In this document: positions 27,827-38,084 of the stretch, in pieces
Layout: the number at the start of each line of letters is the position of its first letter
Position numbering within the stretch: the stretch's first letter is position 1
NCBI RefSeq assembly: GCF_020463795.1
Contig: NZ_CP080025.1
Span: 3,469,501 to 3,533,500 of the forward strand
Direction of reading: 5' to 3'
Origin: Echinicola marina
GTDB taxonomy: Bacteria > Bacteroidota > Bacteroidia > Cytophagales > Cyclobacteriaceae
Length of the DNA stretch: 64,000 bases
Notes under the pieces: model-generated
Told to the model about the DNA's origin: nothing
The model's database searches: none
The model's input: the letters and a program-made list of their open reading frames with translations, nothing else
Made by a program: the position numbers and the translations under genes

Positions 27827-28966
27827 ATGTCTACAGCTGTTAGCCCAAGATCCAAGCATATGAAAATAGTCATGACCTTATTATTGATCATGATCAGTTG
27901 TGTACAGGCTGTTATGGCTCAGGAGCCCAAGGAGCCTTTGCCGGTAAAAGGTTTTGCTATAGCTGCACCTGTACCAGAGGAAGTGGACCGATTTATAAAG
28001 TTTATTGATGAGGAATTGGGAAAAAGAGGCATCAACACCTTAATCTTGAGGGTTGATTATAGGTATGAATATGAGGGGCACCCGGAGCTGATCGGAGAAG
28101 ATCCATTGAGTAAAGCAGCGGTAAAAAGACTGGTAGCTGCCTGTAATGCTCATGGTATTAGACTGATTCCCCAAATCAACCTGTTAGGGCATCAATCATG
28201 GCACAGTAAAATAGGGAAGTTATTGGAAGTATATCCTGAATTTGATGAAACTCCCCATGTGAGGCTCCCCGAGAAATATGAATGGCCTAATAAGGATGGA
28301 CTTTATTGCAAAAGTTATTGTCCCCTTCATCCGGGTGTGCATGCGGTGGTATTTGATATGGTGGATGAGATTTGTGAGGTGTTTGAAGCAGATGCTTTTC
28401 ATGCAGGTATGGATGAAGTGTTTTATATTGGAGATGATAAGTGTCCTAGGTGTTCAGGGAGGGACAAGGCGGCTTTGTTTGCTGGAGAAGTTACCAAAAT
28501 CAGGAATCATCTAGCAGAGAAGGATAGGGCATTATGGATATGGGGAGACCGGTTGTTAGATGGAAAAACTACCGGCATGGGAATGTGGGAGGCCAGTATG
28601 AACAATACGCACAGGGCCATTGATATGATACCTAAAGATGTGGTGATTGGTGATTGGCATTATGAACGGGCAGACCCAACGGCTGTATATTTTGCCATGA
28701 AAGGATTCCGGGTTTTGACCTGTAATTGGAGAAGGCCGAGGGTCTCAGTAGCCCAAGTAGAAGATATGTATAGGTTCAGAGAAGCTGCAACTACGGAAAT
28801 GAAGCCTCGTTTTTATGGTGTCATGCAAACCGTTTGGTCTGATACGGGAAGTTTTATGGATGGTTTTTATGAGCATAAGCCTGATGGGGAGGGCGGAGAG
28901 GATACTGCTTGGAATACTTTTAGAAGGATGTTTGCTAAAATAGAGGCCTTAGAGAAAGGGGATTAA
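27827..28966 (+). CDS. GH20-like glycoside hydrolase (hexosaminidase fold)
   Basis: A 379-aa secreted protein with a TIM-barrel of the beta-N-acetylhexosaminidase type. HAGMDEVFYIG near residue 198 carries the Asp-Glu pair that is catalytic in GH20, and the preceding IPQINLLGHQSWHS matches the family's strand with a conserved histidine. The N-terminal beta-sandwich of full GH20 enzymes is missing, so this is a short, barrel-only form. The N-terminus carries a Sec signal (MKIVMTLLLIMISCVQAVMAQ); an ATG at 27860 would drop 11 residues before it. Its place beside fucosidases suggests action on the same glycan. The exact substrate is unknown. Confidence 0.8.
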   Translation: MSTAVSPRSKHMKIVMTLLLIMISCVQAVMAQEPKEPLPVKGFAIAAPVPEEVDRFIKFIDEELGKRGINTLILRVDYRYEYEGHPELIGEDPLSKAAVKRLVAACNAHGIRLIPQINLLGHQSWHSKIGKLLEVYPEFDETPHVRLPEKYEWPNKDGLYCKSYCPLHPGVHAVVFDMVDEICEVFEADAFHAGMDEVFYIGDDKCPRCSGRDKAALFAGEVTKIRNHLAEKDRALWIWGDRLLDGKTTGMGMWEASMNNTHRAIDMIPKDVVIGDWHYERADPTAVYFAMKGFRVLTCNWRRPRVSVAQVEDMYRFREAATTEMKPRFYGVMQTVWSDTGSFMDGFYEHKPDGEGGEDTAWNTFRRMFAKIEALEKGD

Positions 28967-29134
28967 AGGGCAGTTTGGATTTTTTATTGGATTTGTTAGG
29001 CCTATAGAGGTGTTCTGTAACGTTCTGCCATGGTTTTTATTTAGTAGCAATGATTCAGGTTGTTAGATAAAGTTTGCTGTTTTGCATATTATTTTAGCAG
29101 AAGTAATGTTTCATGGTTTTGGGAAATGAAATTT

Positions 29135-29165
29135 TTTGTAAATTCCGATTGGTAGAATAAAATTG
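29135..29165 (+). promoter_or_regulatory. Probable promoter of the fucosidase gene
   Basis: TTTG (29135-29138), a 19-bp spacer and TAAAATTG (29158-29165), one base off the Bacteroidetes -7 consensus TAnnTTTG. It is followed within 8 bp by the partly repeated TCGAAGCGAATCGAAA, which could be an operator. Confidence 0.45.
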
Positions 29166-29215
29166 TTTCGAAGCGAATCGAAATAAATCAAAACTAATCT
29201 TTTTTTATTGATGCC

Positions 29216-30688
29216 ATGAATAAAGTATATCGTTGTATCTTGTTTTATTTATTGCTCTTATGGAGCCATTTGACTGTTGGACAGGAATATCAAGCCAATT
29301 GGGAATCATTGGACAGCCGTCCAGTTCCAGGCTGGTTTGAGGATGCTAAGTTTGGGATTTTTATTCATTGGGGTCCTTATTCTGTGCCAGCTTGGTCTCC
29401 TAAGGGAACCTATTCCGAATGGTATCAATATTGGATGGAGAGCAAGAAGCTTTTTGGAAATGGGGATTTCAAGGGGGACGAAGTTTATCAATACCATAAA
29501 AGGACCTATGGAGAAGATTTTCCCTATTATAATTTTGGTGAAATGTTTACCGCAGATCTATTTGATCCTGAAGAATGGGCAGGGCTTTTTGAGAAAGCGG
29601 GTGCGAAATACATTGTTTTGACTTCTAAGCATCATGACGGATATACACTTTGGCCCAACGAGCAGGCCAATGACCGGGGATTTGCCTGGAATAGCATGGA
29701 AGTAGGTGCCAAGAGGGATTTGGTTGGAGAGTTGACTGAGGCGGTTAAAAAAACTTCAGTCAAAATGGGACTTTATTATTCACTTTATGAATGGTATCAT
29801 CCATGGTGGCAGTCTGATAAAGAGAGGTTTGTCAATGAGCACTATCTGCCTCAGATCAAGGATTTGGTACAAAATTACCAACCAGATATTCTTTGGACGG
29901 ATGGAGAATGGGAAATGGAAGGTGAAAAATGGAAAAGTGAGGAATTTTTGGCTTGGTTGTACAATGAATCAGCCGCCAAGGATAATATTCTTGTGAACGA
30001 TCGCTGGGGTAAAGGCCTGAGACAAAAACATGGAGGATACTATACCACGGAGTATGAGGCGGGCAAAGAGTTTGATAAGCCATGGGAAGAATGTAGGGGC
30101 ATGGGCTTTTCATTTGGTTATAATCAAAATGAAGATGCGCAGGACTATAATAGCACTAGGGCATTGATACTGATGCTGGTGGATATCGTGAGCAATGGAG
30201 GGAATCTCTTATTGGACATCGGTCCAGATGCCAGGGGAAATATTCCTCCCATTATGCAGGAGAGGCTGTTGGAAATAGGTGAATGGCTCTCCATTAATGG
30301 AGAAGCTATTTATGGTACAAGAAAGTGGGGACAATCTGCCCAATGGTCTGTAGGAGACCGTAAGATAGACCATGAAAAGGGATATTTGGGAGGAGATTAT
30401 ATTCTTAAACAGACGATAGATCCTTCTCCTGGAAAGGCAGTGAAAGAACTGTTTTTTACGCAAAAAGAAGATGATCTTTATGCGATCAGTCCGAAGTTTC
30501 CCATGGGGGAATTGTTGATCAAAGATGTAAAAGCTTCTACAGGGACCAAGGTGAAGTTGTTGGGCATCGATGCTGAACTTGAGTATGTCCAAAAGGGCAA
30601 GGACTTATTGATCAGCGTGCCTGCCTTGTCATATGATGAATTGCCTTGCAAGCATGCTTGGAGTTTTAAGATCAGCAATGTCCAGTGA
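29216..30688 (+). CDS. Alpha-L-fucosidase, GH29
   Basis: Releases alpha-linked L-fucose with retention. The 490-aa protein begins with a Sec signal (LFYLLLLWSHLTVGQ) and the GH29 start WFEDAKFGIFIHWGPYSVPAW. It has LTSKHHDGYTLWP with the conserved His pair near 140, and the nucleophile D229 in DILWTDGEWE. A beta-sandwich C-terminal domain follows after about 350. The pairing with sulfatases and an F-type lectin suggests a fucose-rich, sulfated substrate. The ECF sigma gene starts 43 bp downstream in the same direction, so the fucosidase may share its transcript. Confidence 0.95.
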   Translation: MNKVYRCILFYLLLLWSHLTVGQEYQANWESLDSRPVPGWFEDAKFGIFIHWGPYSVPAWSPKGTYSEWYQYWMESKKLFGNGDFKGDEVYQYHKRTYGEDFPYYNFGEMFTADLFDPEEWAGLFEKAGAKYIVLTSKHHDGYTLWPNEQANDRGFAWNSMEVGAKRDLVGELTEAVKKTSVKMGLYYSLYEWYHPWWQSDKERFVNEHYLPQIKDLVQNYQPDILWTDGEWEMEGEKWKSEEFLAWLYNESAAKDNILVNDRWGKGLRQKHGGYYTTEYEAGKEFDKPWEECRGMGFSFGYNQNEDAQDYNSTRALILMLVDIVSNGGNLLLDIGPDARGNIPPIMQERLLEIGEWLSINGEAIYGTRKWGQSAQWSVGDRKIDHEKGYLGGDYILKQTIDPSPGKAVKELFFTQKEDDLYAISPKFPMGELLIKDVKASTGTKVKLLGIDAELEYVQKGKDLLISVPALSYDELPCKHAWSFKISNVQ

Positions 30689-30731
30689 TGAGTTTGTAAA
30701 TTGCTTATGTCAATATTAAAAGTAAGGGAGT

Positions 30732-31274
30732 ATGAAGTTTGAGGTTCAGATAGAGCAAGTATTCAGAAAATACTATCCTCGCTTGTGCGCATATGCCTAT
30801 AATTATGTGCAAGATGAGGATGAGGTTGAAGATATTGTTCAGGATGTATTTAAAGTTTATTTGGAAAAACAAGGTGAGCTTTCAGAAGACAGGAATGCTA
30901 TCAAGGCTTTTCTGTATGCTTCCGTAAGAAATAGCTGCTTGAATCTAATTCGGCATCAAAAGGTAAAAGTCAAACACAGGGAAGAGGTCTTTTCAAACTT
31001 TAAGGAAGGTGTGGATGGTATGGAAAATATTATACATGCTGAAGTTCTGGGTAAACTTCATAAGGCCATCAGCCAATTGCCTAAAGGTTGTGCTTTGGTG
31101 ATCAGAATGGGGTATTTGGAAGGTTTGAAAAATCCCCAAATTGCTGAAGTGCTTAATATCAGTGTCAATACTGTGAAAACCCAGAAACAACGTGGATTGA
31201 TGATTTTAAGGGAGAAATTGGATACTTCTACTTTAATGTTGTTATTGGTTTTGATACAAAATAAAACTTGGTAA
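30732..31274 (+). CDS. ECF RNA polymerase sigma factor
   Basis: A 180-aa sigma-70 family protein of the extracytoplasmic function type. Region 2 is visible in FRKYYPRLCAYAYNYVQDEDEVEDIVQDVFKVYLE and region 4 helix-turn-helix in GYLEGLKNPQIAEVLNISVNTVKTQKQRGL. In Bacteroidetes this type is held by a FecR anti-sigma factor and activates the neighbouring susC/susD operon when the SusC receptor binds its ligand. The next gene (31366) is that FecR, which fits. It should control 32769-40612. Confidence 0.94.
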   Translation: MKFEVQIEQVFRKYYPRLCAYAYNYVQDEDEVEDIVQDVFKVYLEKQGELSEDRNAIKAFLYASVRNSCLNLIRHQKVKVKHREEVFSNFKEGVDGMENIIHAEVLGKLHKAISQLPKGCALVIRMGYLEGLKNPQIAEVLNISVNTVKTQKQRGLMILREKLDTSTLMLLLVLIQNKTW

Positions 31275-31365
31275 TAGAATTTTTTTATATTTTTTTAGTT
31301 TTTATTTCACCCATTTTTCGGTTTAAAGTTTCTTAGGTATTGTAAACAGGAAATACCTAAGAGAA

Positions 31366-32508
31366 ATGAACAAAGAGCTATTTGAGCTAGCGGACCTTAT
31401 TGCAAAATTTCTTCAGGAAAAGACAAGCGAAGAAGAGGAAAGCAAAATGTTTTCCTTACTCAGAAAAGAGGAATACAAAGATTTACTACAGCATTACAAA
31501 GGAGGAGAGAAAATCCAGGAGAAATTGGATTTTATGGATAGGCTAAACATAGAAGAGGCCTGGCGTAAAGTCAGTGAAAGCAAAGGTAGTAATTTTATAG
31601 ACAGGCTATTCAAGTTCAAATATGCTGCTGTCTTATTATTTGGATTGTTTTTCCTTGGGTATTGGTTCTATATTGGAAATGAGCCATCTAGAGAGGATAG
31701 GGACTCAAATAATAGATTGGTAATTGATTCCAAAGATCATGTTTCATTGACCCTTTCTTCTGGGAAAAAGATTTCCTTATCTGCTGAGACTGTTCGTATA
31801 ACGGATGGCGAGGAAGTATTGATAGTGGCCAATAATCAACAAATCATCTATAAGGAATTGGTCAATGATTCCAAGAAAAGGCTAAAACAGCATATAGCAG
31901 TACCTGCTGGCAAGACTATAAAAGTCAAGTTTTCAGATGGAACGAATGCTTGGTTAAATGCACAGAGTTCCGTTTCTTTCTTGGCCAATTTTGATGAACA
32001 ACAGCGTAAGGTGTCCCTAAAGGGCGAAGGATTTTTTGAGGTTCAACATGAGGCATCTAGACCGTTTATCGTGGATACAGAGCAAAGTTCAGTAAAAGTC
32101 CTAGGTACCAAGTTCAATGTGAAATCTTTTAAAGGAAAGGCCACTACAGTTTTATTAGAAGGAAAAGTTGAACTTTCTCAAAACCAGGAAAAAGTCATTT
32201 TGAAACCAGGAGAAGGTGCAGAAGCAGATGGTTTTAAATTAAAAAAAGAGGCAGTGGATGTAGCCGGAGCTGTGGCATGGAAGAATGGCTTGTTTCTTTT
32301 TGAAAAAGCAGCACTTTCGGAAGTATTGGATGAAATCAGCAGGTGGTATGGCGTGAGACTAAACGGGAATGTAGATGAATTAAACGACAGAAAGTTCTCT
32401 GGTAAAATAAAGCGAAATACTTCACTGGATGAAATGTTGTTAATTATCAATGATGTAAGTGGTGTCTCGCTTAGCTATGAAAATGATATGATAAAAGTAA
32501 ATCAATAA
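31366..32508 (+). CDS. FecR-type anti-sigma factor
   Basis: A 380-aa inner-membrane signal transducer. The cytoplasmic N-terminus (residues 1-80, with the ELADLIAKFLQEKTSEEE start) binds the sigma factor. One membrane helix (YAAVLLFGLFFLGYWFYIG) lies near 86-104. The periplasmic FecR domain spans about 180-275 (VPAGKTIKVKFSDGTNAWLNA, VLGTKFNVKSF), and a C-terminal DUF4974 domain (FLFEKAALSEVLDEISRWYGV) near 310-378 should contact the N-terminal STN domain of SusC. The order sigma-FecR-SusC is standard for such systems. Confidence 0.95.
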   Translation: MNKELFELADLIAKFLQEKTSEEEESKMFSLLRKEEYKDLLQHYKGGEKIQEKLDFMDRLNIEEAWRKVSESKGSNFIDRLFKFKYAAVLLFGLFFLGYWFYIGNEPSREDRDSNNRLVIDSKDHVSLTLSSGKKISLSAETVRITDGEEVLIVANNQQIIYKELVNDSKKRLKQHIAVPAGKTIKVKFSDGTNAWLNAQSSVSFLANFDEQQRKVSLKGEGFFEVQHEASRPFIVDTEQSSVKVLGTKFNVKSFKGKATTVLLEGKVELSQNQEKVILKPGEGAEADGFKLKKEAVDVAGAVAWKNGLFLFEKAALSEVLDEISRWYGVRLNGNVDELNDRKFSGKIKRNTSLDEMLLIINDVSGVSLSYENDMIKVNQ

Positions 32509-32557
32509 GTTAATAAACAATTAAAAACCCAAGATCATGAAAATTAATAGTTCTTAA

Positions 32558-32669
32558 TTAAATCCGGAATATGCATTAGCTTATCTACGCCTCGGCGAAC
32601 AAGTATTAGGGGCCGAAAATGCTTTAAAATCAGTCCTTAATACGATCACTAATGAATAATCCGGGTTAA
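32558..32669. mobile_element. MITE-like element, short copy in the susC leader
   Basis: A 112-bp copy of the element at 26641-26852, in the opposite orientation and lacking about 100 bp of interior. Ends are TTAAATCCGGAATATGC and ...AATAATCCGGGTTAA. It sits between fecR and susC, so it may affect transcription from the sigma-FecR pair into the transport genes. Confidence 0.75.
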
Positions 32670-32682
32670 AAGAGTCATAAAA

Positions 32683-32719
32683 AAAACCGAGCGTGCGGCA
32701 ACACTCCCGGTTTTATTAA
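32683..32719 (+). terminator. Hairpin in the susC 5' leader
   Basis: AAAACCGAGCGTG (32683-32695) faces CACTCCCGGTTTT (32702-32714), pairing at 11 of 13 positions with a 6-nt loop, then TTTTATTAA. It could be a terminator for fecR or an attenuator ahead of susC. Confidence 0.55.
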
Positions 32720-32768
32720 GGCCGTCAAAACGTTCAAATTTTATTTTCAACCTTAACCATACAAAAGT

Positions 32769-35700
32769 ATGCAATTATTGTACGATAACCTATTCCCGAT
32801 GTTTCGGGGATCTGGGAGTGGTGTTCCCAAACTGTTAAAAATCATGAAATTACTGATGATATTGATGCTGGCTTTTCAAGTAGGTGTTTATGCATCCACA
32901 GAAGCACAGCAAATTACACTTTCTGCCAAAAACAAGTCATTGAAGGAGATTTTCAATGAAGTGACAGAGCAGTCCGGCTATGCTTTTTTTTATAGTGAAT
33001 CGGATCTGAATGAATCAGGTAAGGTGAGCTTTAGCATTAAAAATGCAGATTTAGAAGACTTTTTAAAAGAGTTATTGACAAGCAAGGGCTTAGATTACCG
33101 TCTTCGTGGTGAAACCATTACGATAGTCAAGGCAGAAAACACTTTAGTTCAGCAAAGCGAAGAAAGGACTATACGCGGAGTGGTCAAAGACGCCAAAGGA
33201 ATAACCATTCCTGGCGCCAACGTAATGGAGGTGGGGACCACAAATGGTGTGGCCACAGATATTGATGGATCTTTTAGCATCAATCTGATCACTAGTAACC
33301 CGAAAATCCGAGTGTCCTTTGTAGGATATGAGGTGACAGAAGTGGCCATCAAAGAGGAGGAATTCTACGAAATCATATTGGAGGAGGACTCGGAAGCTCT
33401 AGATGAAGTGGTAGTAGTGGGTTTTGGCGTTCAAAAGAAGGAAAGTCTTGTAAGTTCCATAGCTACTGTTAAGGGAGAAGAGCTCAGAATGCCAACAAGA
33501 AGTTTAAGTAATAACCTGGCAGGACAGGTTCCGGGTCTGATTGCTGTACAGCGCTCTGGGGAGCCAGGATACGATAATGCGGAGTTTTGGATCAGAGGTA
33601 TCAGTTCATTTGCCGGAGGAACCAGTCCTTTGGTTTTGGTAGACGGTGTGCCTAGAAACATGAATGATATCGAACCTGATGAAATCGAAACCTTTACCTT
33701 ATTGAAAGATGCTGCCGCCACGGCTATTTACGGTGCAGAGGGGGCCAATGGGGTAGTGATCATTACTTCCAAAAGAGGTAAGAACCAAAAGACCCAAATC
33801 AGTTATAGAGGAGAGTACAGTGTGCTTCAGCCAACAAGATTGCCAGAGTTTTTAGGTTCGGCAGATTATATGAGTCTTTATAATGAAGCCTTATTAAATG
33901 AAGGAAAGCAGCCCGTATTTAGTGAAGACCTGATTGCCCGCTACAAATCAGGCCAAGATCCTGACTTGTACCCTGATGTAAACTGGCTGGATTTACTGAG
34001 CAATACTACGAATAACACCCGTCATACGCTGAATTTTAGAGGAGGAGGAGAAAAGGCAAGGTTCTTTATTTCAGGTGCTTATTTTAGTGAAAGTGGCATT
34101 TTTGAATCCAATCCAGTTGCAGAATATGACAATAATATTGGTTTAAAGCGGTACAACTTAAGAAGTAATGTAGACTTTGATGTGACCAAAACCACTAAAT
34201 TAATGGTGGATTTAAGTGGACAATATTTGGAAACCAGCTATCCAGGAGTGGGGACTAGTACTATTTTCCAAAGGATGACAATTGCTCCACCTCATTTGTT
34301 TCCCATGATTTTTTCCGATGGTTCACATGCCTCACATCCTGTTCCAAGTGGTAACCGAGTGAATCCTTATAATCTCTTAATGGAGTCGGGTTATGCAAAG
34401 GAGTGGAGAAGTAGTATTCAATCCAAGGTAGCTATAGAACAAGATATATCTGTTTTAACTGAAGGGCTTAAGGTAAGAGGAGTAATAAGTTATGATGCCA
34501 ATTTTAACTTTAATATGAACCGCACCAAAACCCCAGCACAGTATATTGCTGCGGGGAGAGATATAAATGGTGATTTGATTTTTAATCAGACCATTAATGA
34601 AAGTCCCTTTGGAGAACCTTCTGAATCAAATAGTGGGAATAAAAATATCTATTTAGAAACCTCTATTAACTATAACCGGACTTTTGATGAAAAGCATGCC
34701 GTAGGTGGGATGTTTCTTTATTATCAAAAGGAACAGCAACTGCACAATCAGGCCTTGGCCTTTAGGAAACAGGCCTATATTGGTAGAGGAACCTATACCT
34801 ATGATAGAAGGTATTCCTTGGAAGCCAATTTTGGACTTACAGGAAGTGAGACATTTGCGGAAGGTTATCGGTATGGTTTTTTCCCTGCAGTAGGGGTTTC
34901 GTGGATTGTTGAAAACGAGCAATTTATGAATAACCTAAAGCATGTGATTTCTGGTTTGAAGGTGCGAGGCTCTATTGGTCGAACTGGTAATGATAATACA
35001 GGTGGAGAGAGGTTTTTATATAGAGGGACTTTCACAGGTGGCTCAGGTTACCCGATAGGAATAGGAGGAAGTGGTGCGCTAAATGGTATGGGCGGGTATG
35101 TTGAAGGCCGGTTTGCTGCTCCATCTTTGTCTTGGGAAATCGAGAACAAGAGGAATGTTGGTTTAGAACTTGGTTTGTTTGAAGACAGAATTACTTTCCA
35201 AGCAGATTATTTTGATAATTTCAGGTATAATATTTTGCTCCAAAGAAGGACTGTTTCAGCAGCCACTGGTTTTAGGCAGGCACCTTGGCAAAATTATGGA
35301 AAAGTGTCCAATAAGGGGATTGATGCAAGCTTTAATGCCAGAAAATATTTTGGAGAGGTATTGGTAAGCTTGAGAGGTAACTTCACCTATGCCAAAAACA
35401 AAATCATTGAATATGATGAGATAGAGCAACTTTACCCTTGGATGAATGTTACAGGGACTAGTCTGAATACTCCAAACTTATATGTGGCGGAGGGATTATA
35501 TACCTATGATGACTTTGATGTTACGGTAGAAAATGGAACAGAAGTATATACATTGAAGGAAGGGCTTCCGGTTTCATCCTTAAGTTCCAATAATATGCCA
35601 GGCGATATTAGATATAAGGATCTCAACGGGGATGGGGTCATTAATCAGTTTGACCAATCAAGAGGACTGGCATCACCATCTGTACCTGAGATGATTTATG

Positions 35701-36182
35701 GTGCAGGGGTCAATGTAGAGTATAAGAACTTCTATATTAATATGTTTTTCCAAGGAGCCGGAAAAGTTTCCACAGTTTTGGGGGCATCGAATGGTCAAGG
35801 CTTTTTCCCTTTCAGCTGGGGAGTAGATGAAAGTTCGGTAAGGGTAGATGCCCTTAATAGATGGACTCAGGAAAATCCTTCTCAGGATGTCATGTTTCCT
35901 AGACTTAGGACCTCTTCCTATTGGCATAATAGAGCGGAAAGCACTTGGTGGTTAAGAGATGCTAGTTTTGTTAGGCTGAAAAATGCGGAGATAGGCTATC
36001 GATTTAAAAAGAGCCTACTTCAAAAAATAGGAGTAACTACAGGTAGAGTCTATTTAATGGGCAATAATATTTATGTCTGGGACAAAATCAAAATGTGGGA
36101 CCCTGAAATGGGCAATGCTAATGCGGGGATGAACTATCCATTACCGAGGACATTCACTTTTGGACTGGAGTTTACACTTTAA
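32769..36182 (+). CDS. susC: SusC-type TonB-dependent outer-membrane receptor
   Basis: An 1137-aa importer for oligosaccharides, working with SusD as lid. Order: N-terminal signal; STN domain (ITLSAKNKSLKEIFNEVTEQSGYAFF, about 48-120) for signalling to FecR; carboxypeptidase-regulatory-like domain (IRGVVKDAKGITIPGANVMEVGTTNG, about 133-210); TonB plug (LPTRSLSNNLAGQVPGLI..., with the typical SusC signature IRGISSF and LVLVDGVPRN); then the beta-barrel ending in FTFGLEFTL. The N-terminus before the signal is long; an ATG at 32844 (MKLLMILMLAF) is an alternative start. SusD follows 15 bp later. The STN domain ties this receptor to the ECF/FecR pair upstream. Confidence 0.96.
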   Translation: MQLLYDNLFPMFRGSGSGVPKLLKIMKLLMILMLAFQVGVYASTEAQQITLSAKNKSLKEIFNEVTEQSGYAFFYSESDLNESGKVSFSIKNADLEDFLKELLTSKGLDYRLRGETITIVKAENTLVQQSEERTIRGVVKDAKGITIPGANVMEVGTTNGVATDIDGSFSINLITSNPKIRVSFVGYEVTEVAIKEEEFYEIILEEDSEALDEVVVVGFGVQKKESLVSSIATVKGEELRMPTRSLSNNLAGQVPGLIAVQRSGEPGYDNAEFWIRGISSFAGGTSPLVLVDGVPRNMNDIEPDEIETFTLLKDAAATAIYGAEGANGVVIITSKRGKNQKTQISYRGEYSVLQPTRLPEFLGSADYMSLYNEALLNEGKQPVFSEDLIARYKSGQDPDLYPDVNWLDLLSNTTNNTRHTLNFRGGGEKARFFISGAYFSESGIFESNPVAEYDNNIGLKRYNLRSNVDFDVTKTTKLMVDLSGQYLETSYPGVGTSTIFQRMTIAPPHLFPMIFSDGSHASHPVPSGNRVNPYNLLMESGYAKEWRSSIQSKVAIEQDISVLTEGLKVRGVISYDANFNFNMNRTKTPAQYIAAGRDINGDLIFNQTINESPFGEPSESNSGNKNIYLETSINYNRTFDEKHAVGGMFLYYQKEQQLHNQALAFRKQAYIGRGTYTYDRRYSLEANFGLTGSETFAEGYRYGFFPAVGVSWIVENEQFMNNLKHVISGLKVRGSIGRTGNDNTGGERFLYRGTFTGGSGYPIGIGGSGALNGMGGYVEGRFAAPSLSWEIENKRNVGLELGLFEDRITFQADYFDNFRYNILLQRRTVSAATGFRQAPWQNYGKVSNKGIDASFNARKYFGEVLVSLRGNFTYAKNKIIEYDEIEQLYPWMNVTGTSLNTPNLYVAEGLYTYDDFDVTVENGTEVYTLKEGLPVSSLSSNNMPGDIRYKDLNGDGVINQFDQSRGLASPSVPEMIYGAGVNVEYKNFYINMFFQGAGKVSTVLGASNGQGFFPFSWGVDESSVRVDALNRWTQENPSQDVMFPRLRTSSYWHNRAESTWWLRDASFVRLKNAEIGYRFKKSLLQKIGVTTGRVYLMGNNIYVWDKIKMWDPEMGNANAGMNYPLPRTFTFGLEFTL

Positions 36183-36197
36183 AAATTGAAAACAATC

Positions 36198-38033
36198 ATG
36201 AATTTATATAGAATAACGACAAAGTTAGCACTATTACTGACCGTAATTTTGTCTTCCTGCAATATGGATTATTTGGATGTTTCTGATGAGTTGGCGGGGG
36301 AATTGACCATGGAGGAAGTTTTTAATACCCCTAGCACGACAAGGCAGTTTCATCGAAATATATTTTCGGGAATTCCTAATAGCAGTAATATGATGCTTAA
36401 TATAGGGGGGCTTGATAATCCGTGGGCAGGGGCTACAGATGAGATTAAAATGGCCCAAGGTCCATTAAGGAACTTGACCTCCAATGGATTTAATTCTGGG
36501 AATGCTTCATTTCATCGTTGGGGGGCACTGTATCAGCTGATACGTCAGGCCAATTTGTTTCTGGAAAATGCCCGGGTAATTCCCAAAAGTGGTATTGCCG
36601 ATTTTATAGATGAAGATGAACTATCCGAAATGAAAGCCCAGGCGAAGTTTTTAAGGGCATATTATCATTATTTGCTGTTTGAATTGTATGGGCCAATTCC
36701 CATCATGGATGCAGCGGCAGATCCTTCGTCTCCCGATCTTGATTTTGCAAGAAGTCCTGTAGATGAGGTGGTTAATTTTATTGATTCAGAATTGGTAGAG
36801 GTATCTGAGCAATTAAATGATAAAGAAACAGAGCAAAACTTTTTGGCATTACCAACGAAAGGTGTTGCGCTAGCGGTAAGGGCGAGGCTATGGATGTATG
36901 CTGCCAGTCCGCTATTCAATGGAGGATATGAAGAAGCATTGTCATTGACCAATCCAGAAAGTGGAAATAGGCTTTTCCCAGATCACGATTCTAGCAAGTG
37001 GCAAAAGGCCCTTGACGCAGTTCAAGAATTTATTGATTTTGCAGAAAGTGGTTATTATGAACTGTATAAAGAGCTCGATGACGATGGGGAATATGATCCG
37101 TATAGTTCACTTTATAACCTGTTTATGGAATATAATGATGAGATTATTTGGGCTAATCCGAACCATAGTTTTGGAAACCTAACGGGAGAAGGGGTGGATA
37201 GGAGAGCGACTCCTAGAACAGAGCGCGGTGGATTTGCATGCATTGCGATATCTCAAGAGTTGGTAGATGACTTTTTTATGATAGATGGAAAAACTATCGG
37301 GGAATCGGATCTGTATAGTGAGGAAGGCTTTTCCGATCCTGGAGAAGATCTCAGTGGCCAAACAGATATTGGCACTTATAGAATGTGGATCAATAGGGAA
37401 CCAAGGTTTTATCAGACAGTATTTTTCCATGGTAGAAAATGGCACATTAGCAATAATGTAATAAAGTTCAATAAAGGAAACGGTAATGATAATTCTTCCC
37501 AGAATTACCCTTGGTCCGGTTATTTGATGTATAAAAGAATAAGCAGATCCATTTATAATGAGGGAAGCTATCCTAGAAGTGAATATCGTCCATCCATCAT
37601 CTTTAGGCTGGCAGAATTTTACCTTCTCTATGCAGAGGCCTTAAACGAGGTAAACCCATCAGATGCTAGAATTATCGAGTATATCGATAAGGTAAGGAAA
37701 AGAGCAGGAATTCCATTGTTAGCGGATATCAAACCGGAGATTATCGGAGATCAGGAAGCCCAAAGAGAAGCAGTGAGACAGGAGATGCGCGTGGAGTTGG
37801 CAACAGAAGGACAGCGTTACTTCGATGTTAGAAGGTGGATGATTGCTGAACAGCCAGAAGGCCAACAGGGAGGCGCTTTTTATGGTATGAACATGAATGC
37901 GGAAGTGGAGGCAGATTTTTTCGAGAGGACACCTTATGAAGTAAGGGCCTGGGAAAAAGCCATGTATCTGTATCCTATTCCTTTAAATGAAATTCAGAAA
38001 AGTGAAAGGCTGGTTCAGAACCCCGGGTGGTAA
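36198..38033 (+). CDS. susD: SusD/RagB-type glycan-binding lipoprotein
   Basis: A 611-aa surface lipoprotein that covers the SusC barrel and binds the glycan. The start at ATG 36198 (MNLYRITTKLALLLTVILSSCNMDYLD) gives a proper lipobox; a TTG 12 bp earlier is in frame but unlikely. Typical SusD features are the LAGELTMEEVF N-terminus, TPR-like helices (EMKAQAKFLRAYYHYLLFELYGPIPI) and the C-terminal YFDVRRWM and YLYPIPLNEIQKSERLVQNPGW. No frame damage. The partner SusC lies directly upstream. Confidence 0.95.
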   Translation: MNLYRITTKLALLLTVILSSCNMDYLDVSDELAGELTMEEVFNTPSTTRQFHRNIFSGIPNSSNMMLNIGGLDNPWAGATDEIKMAQGPLRNLTSNGFNSGNASFHRWGALYQLIRQANLFLENARVIPKSGIADFIDEDELSEMKAQAKFLRAYYHYLLFELYGPIPIMDAAADPSSPDLDFARSPVDEVVNFIDSELVEVSEQLNDKETEQNFLALPTKGVALAVRARLWMYAASPLFNGGYEEALSLTNPESGNRLFPDHDSSKWQKALDAVQEFIDFAESGYYELYKELDDDGEYDPYSSLYNLFMEYNDEIIWANPNHSFGNLTGEGVDRRATPRTERGGFACIAISQELVDDFFMIDGKTIGESDLYSEEGFSDPGEDLSGQTDIGTYRMWINREPRFYQTVFFHGRKWHISNNVIKFNKGNGNDNSSQNYPWSGYLMYKRISRSIYNEGSYPRSEYRPSIIFRLAEFYLLYAEALNEVNPSDARIIEYIDKVRKRAGIPLLADIKPEIIGDQEAQREAVRQEMRVELATEGQRYFDVRRWMIAEQPEGQQGGAFYGMNMNAEVEADFFERTPYEVRAWEKAMYLYPIPLNEIQKSERLVQNPGW

Positions 38034-38084
38034 GCACTTAAGTTGATCGTCCATTGCCGATTTACAAACAAAAAAACTTGACAT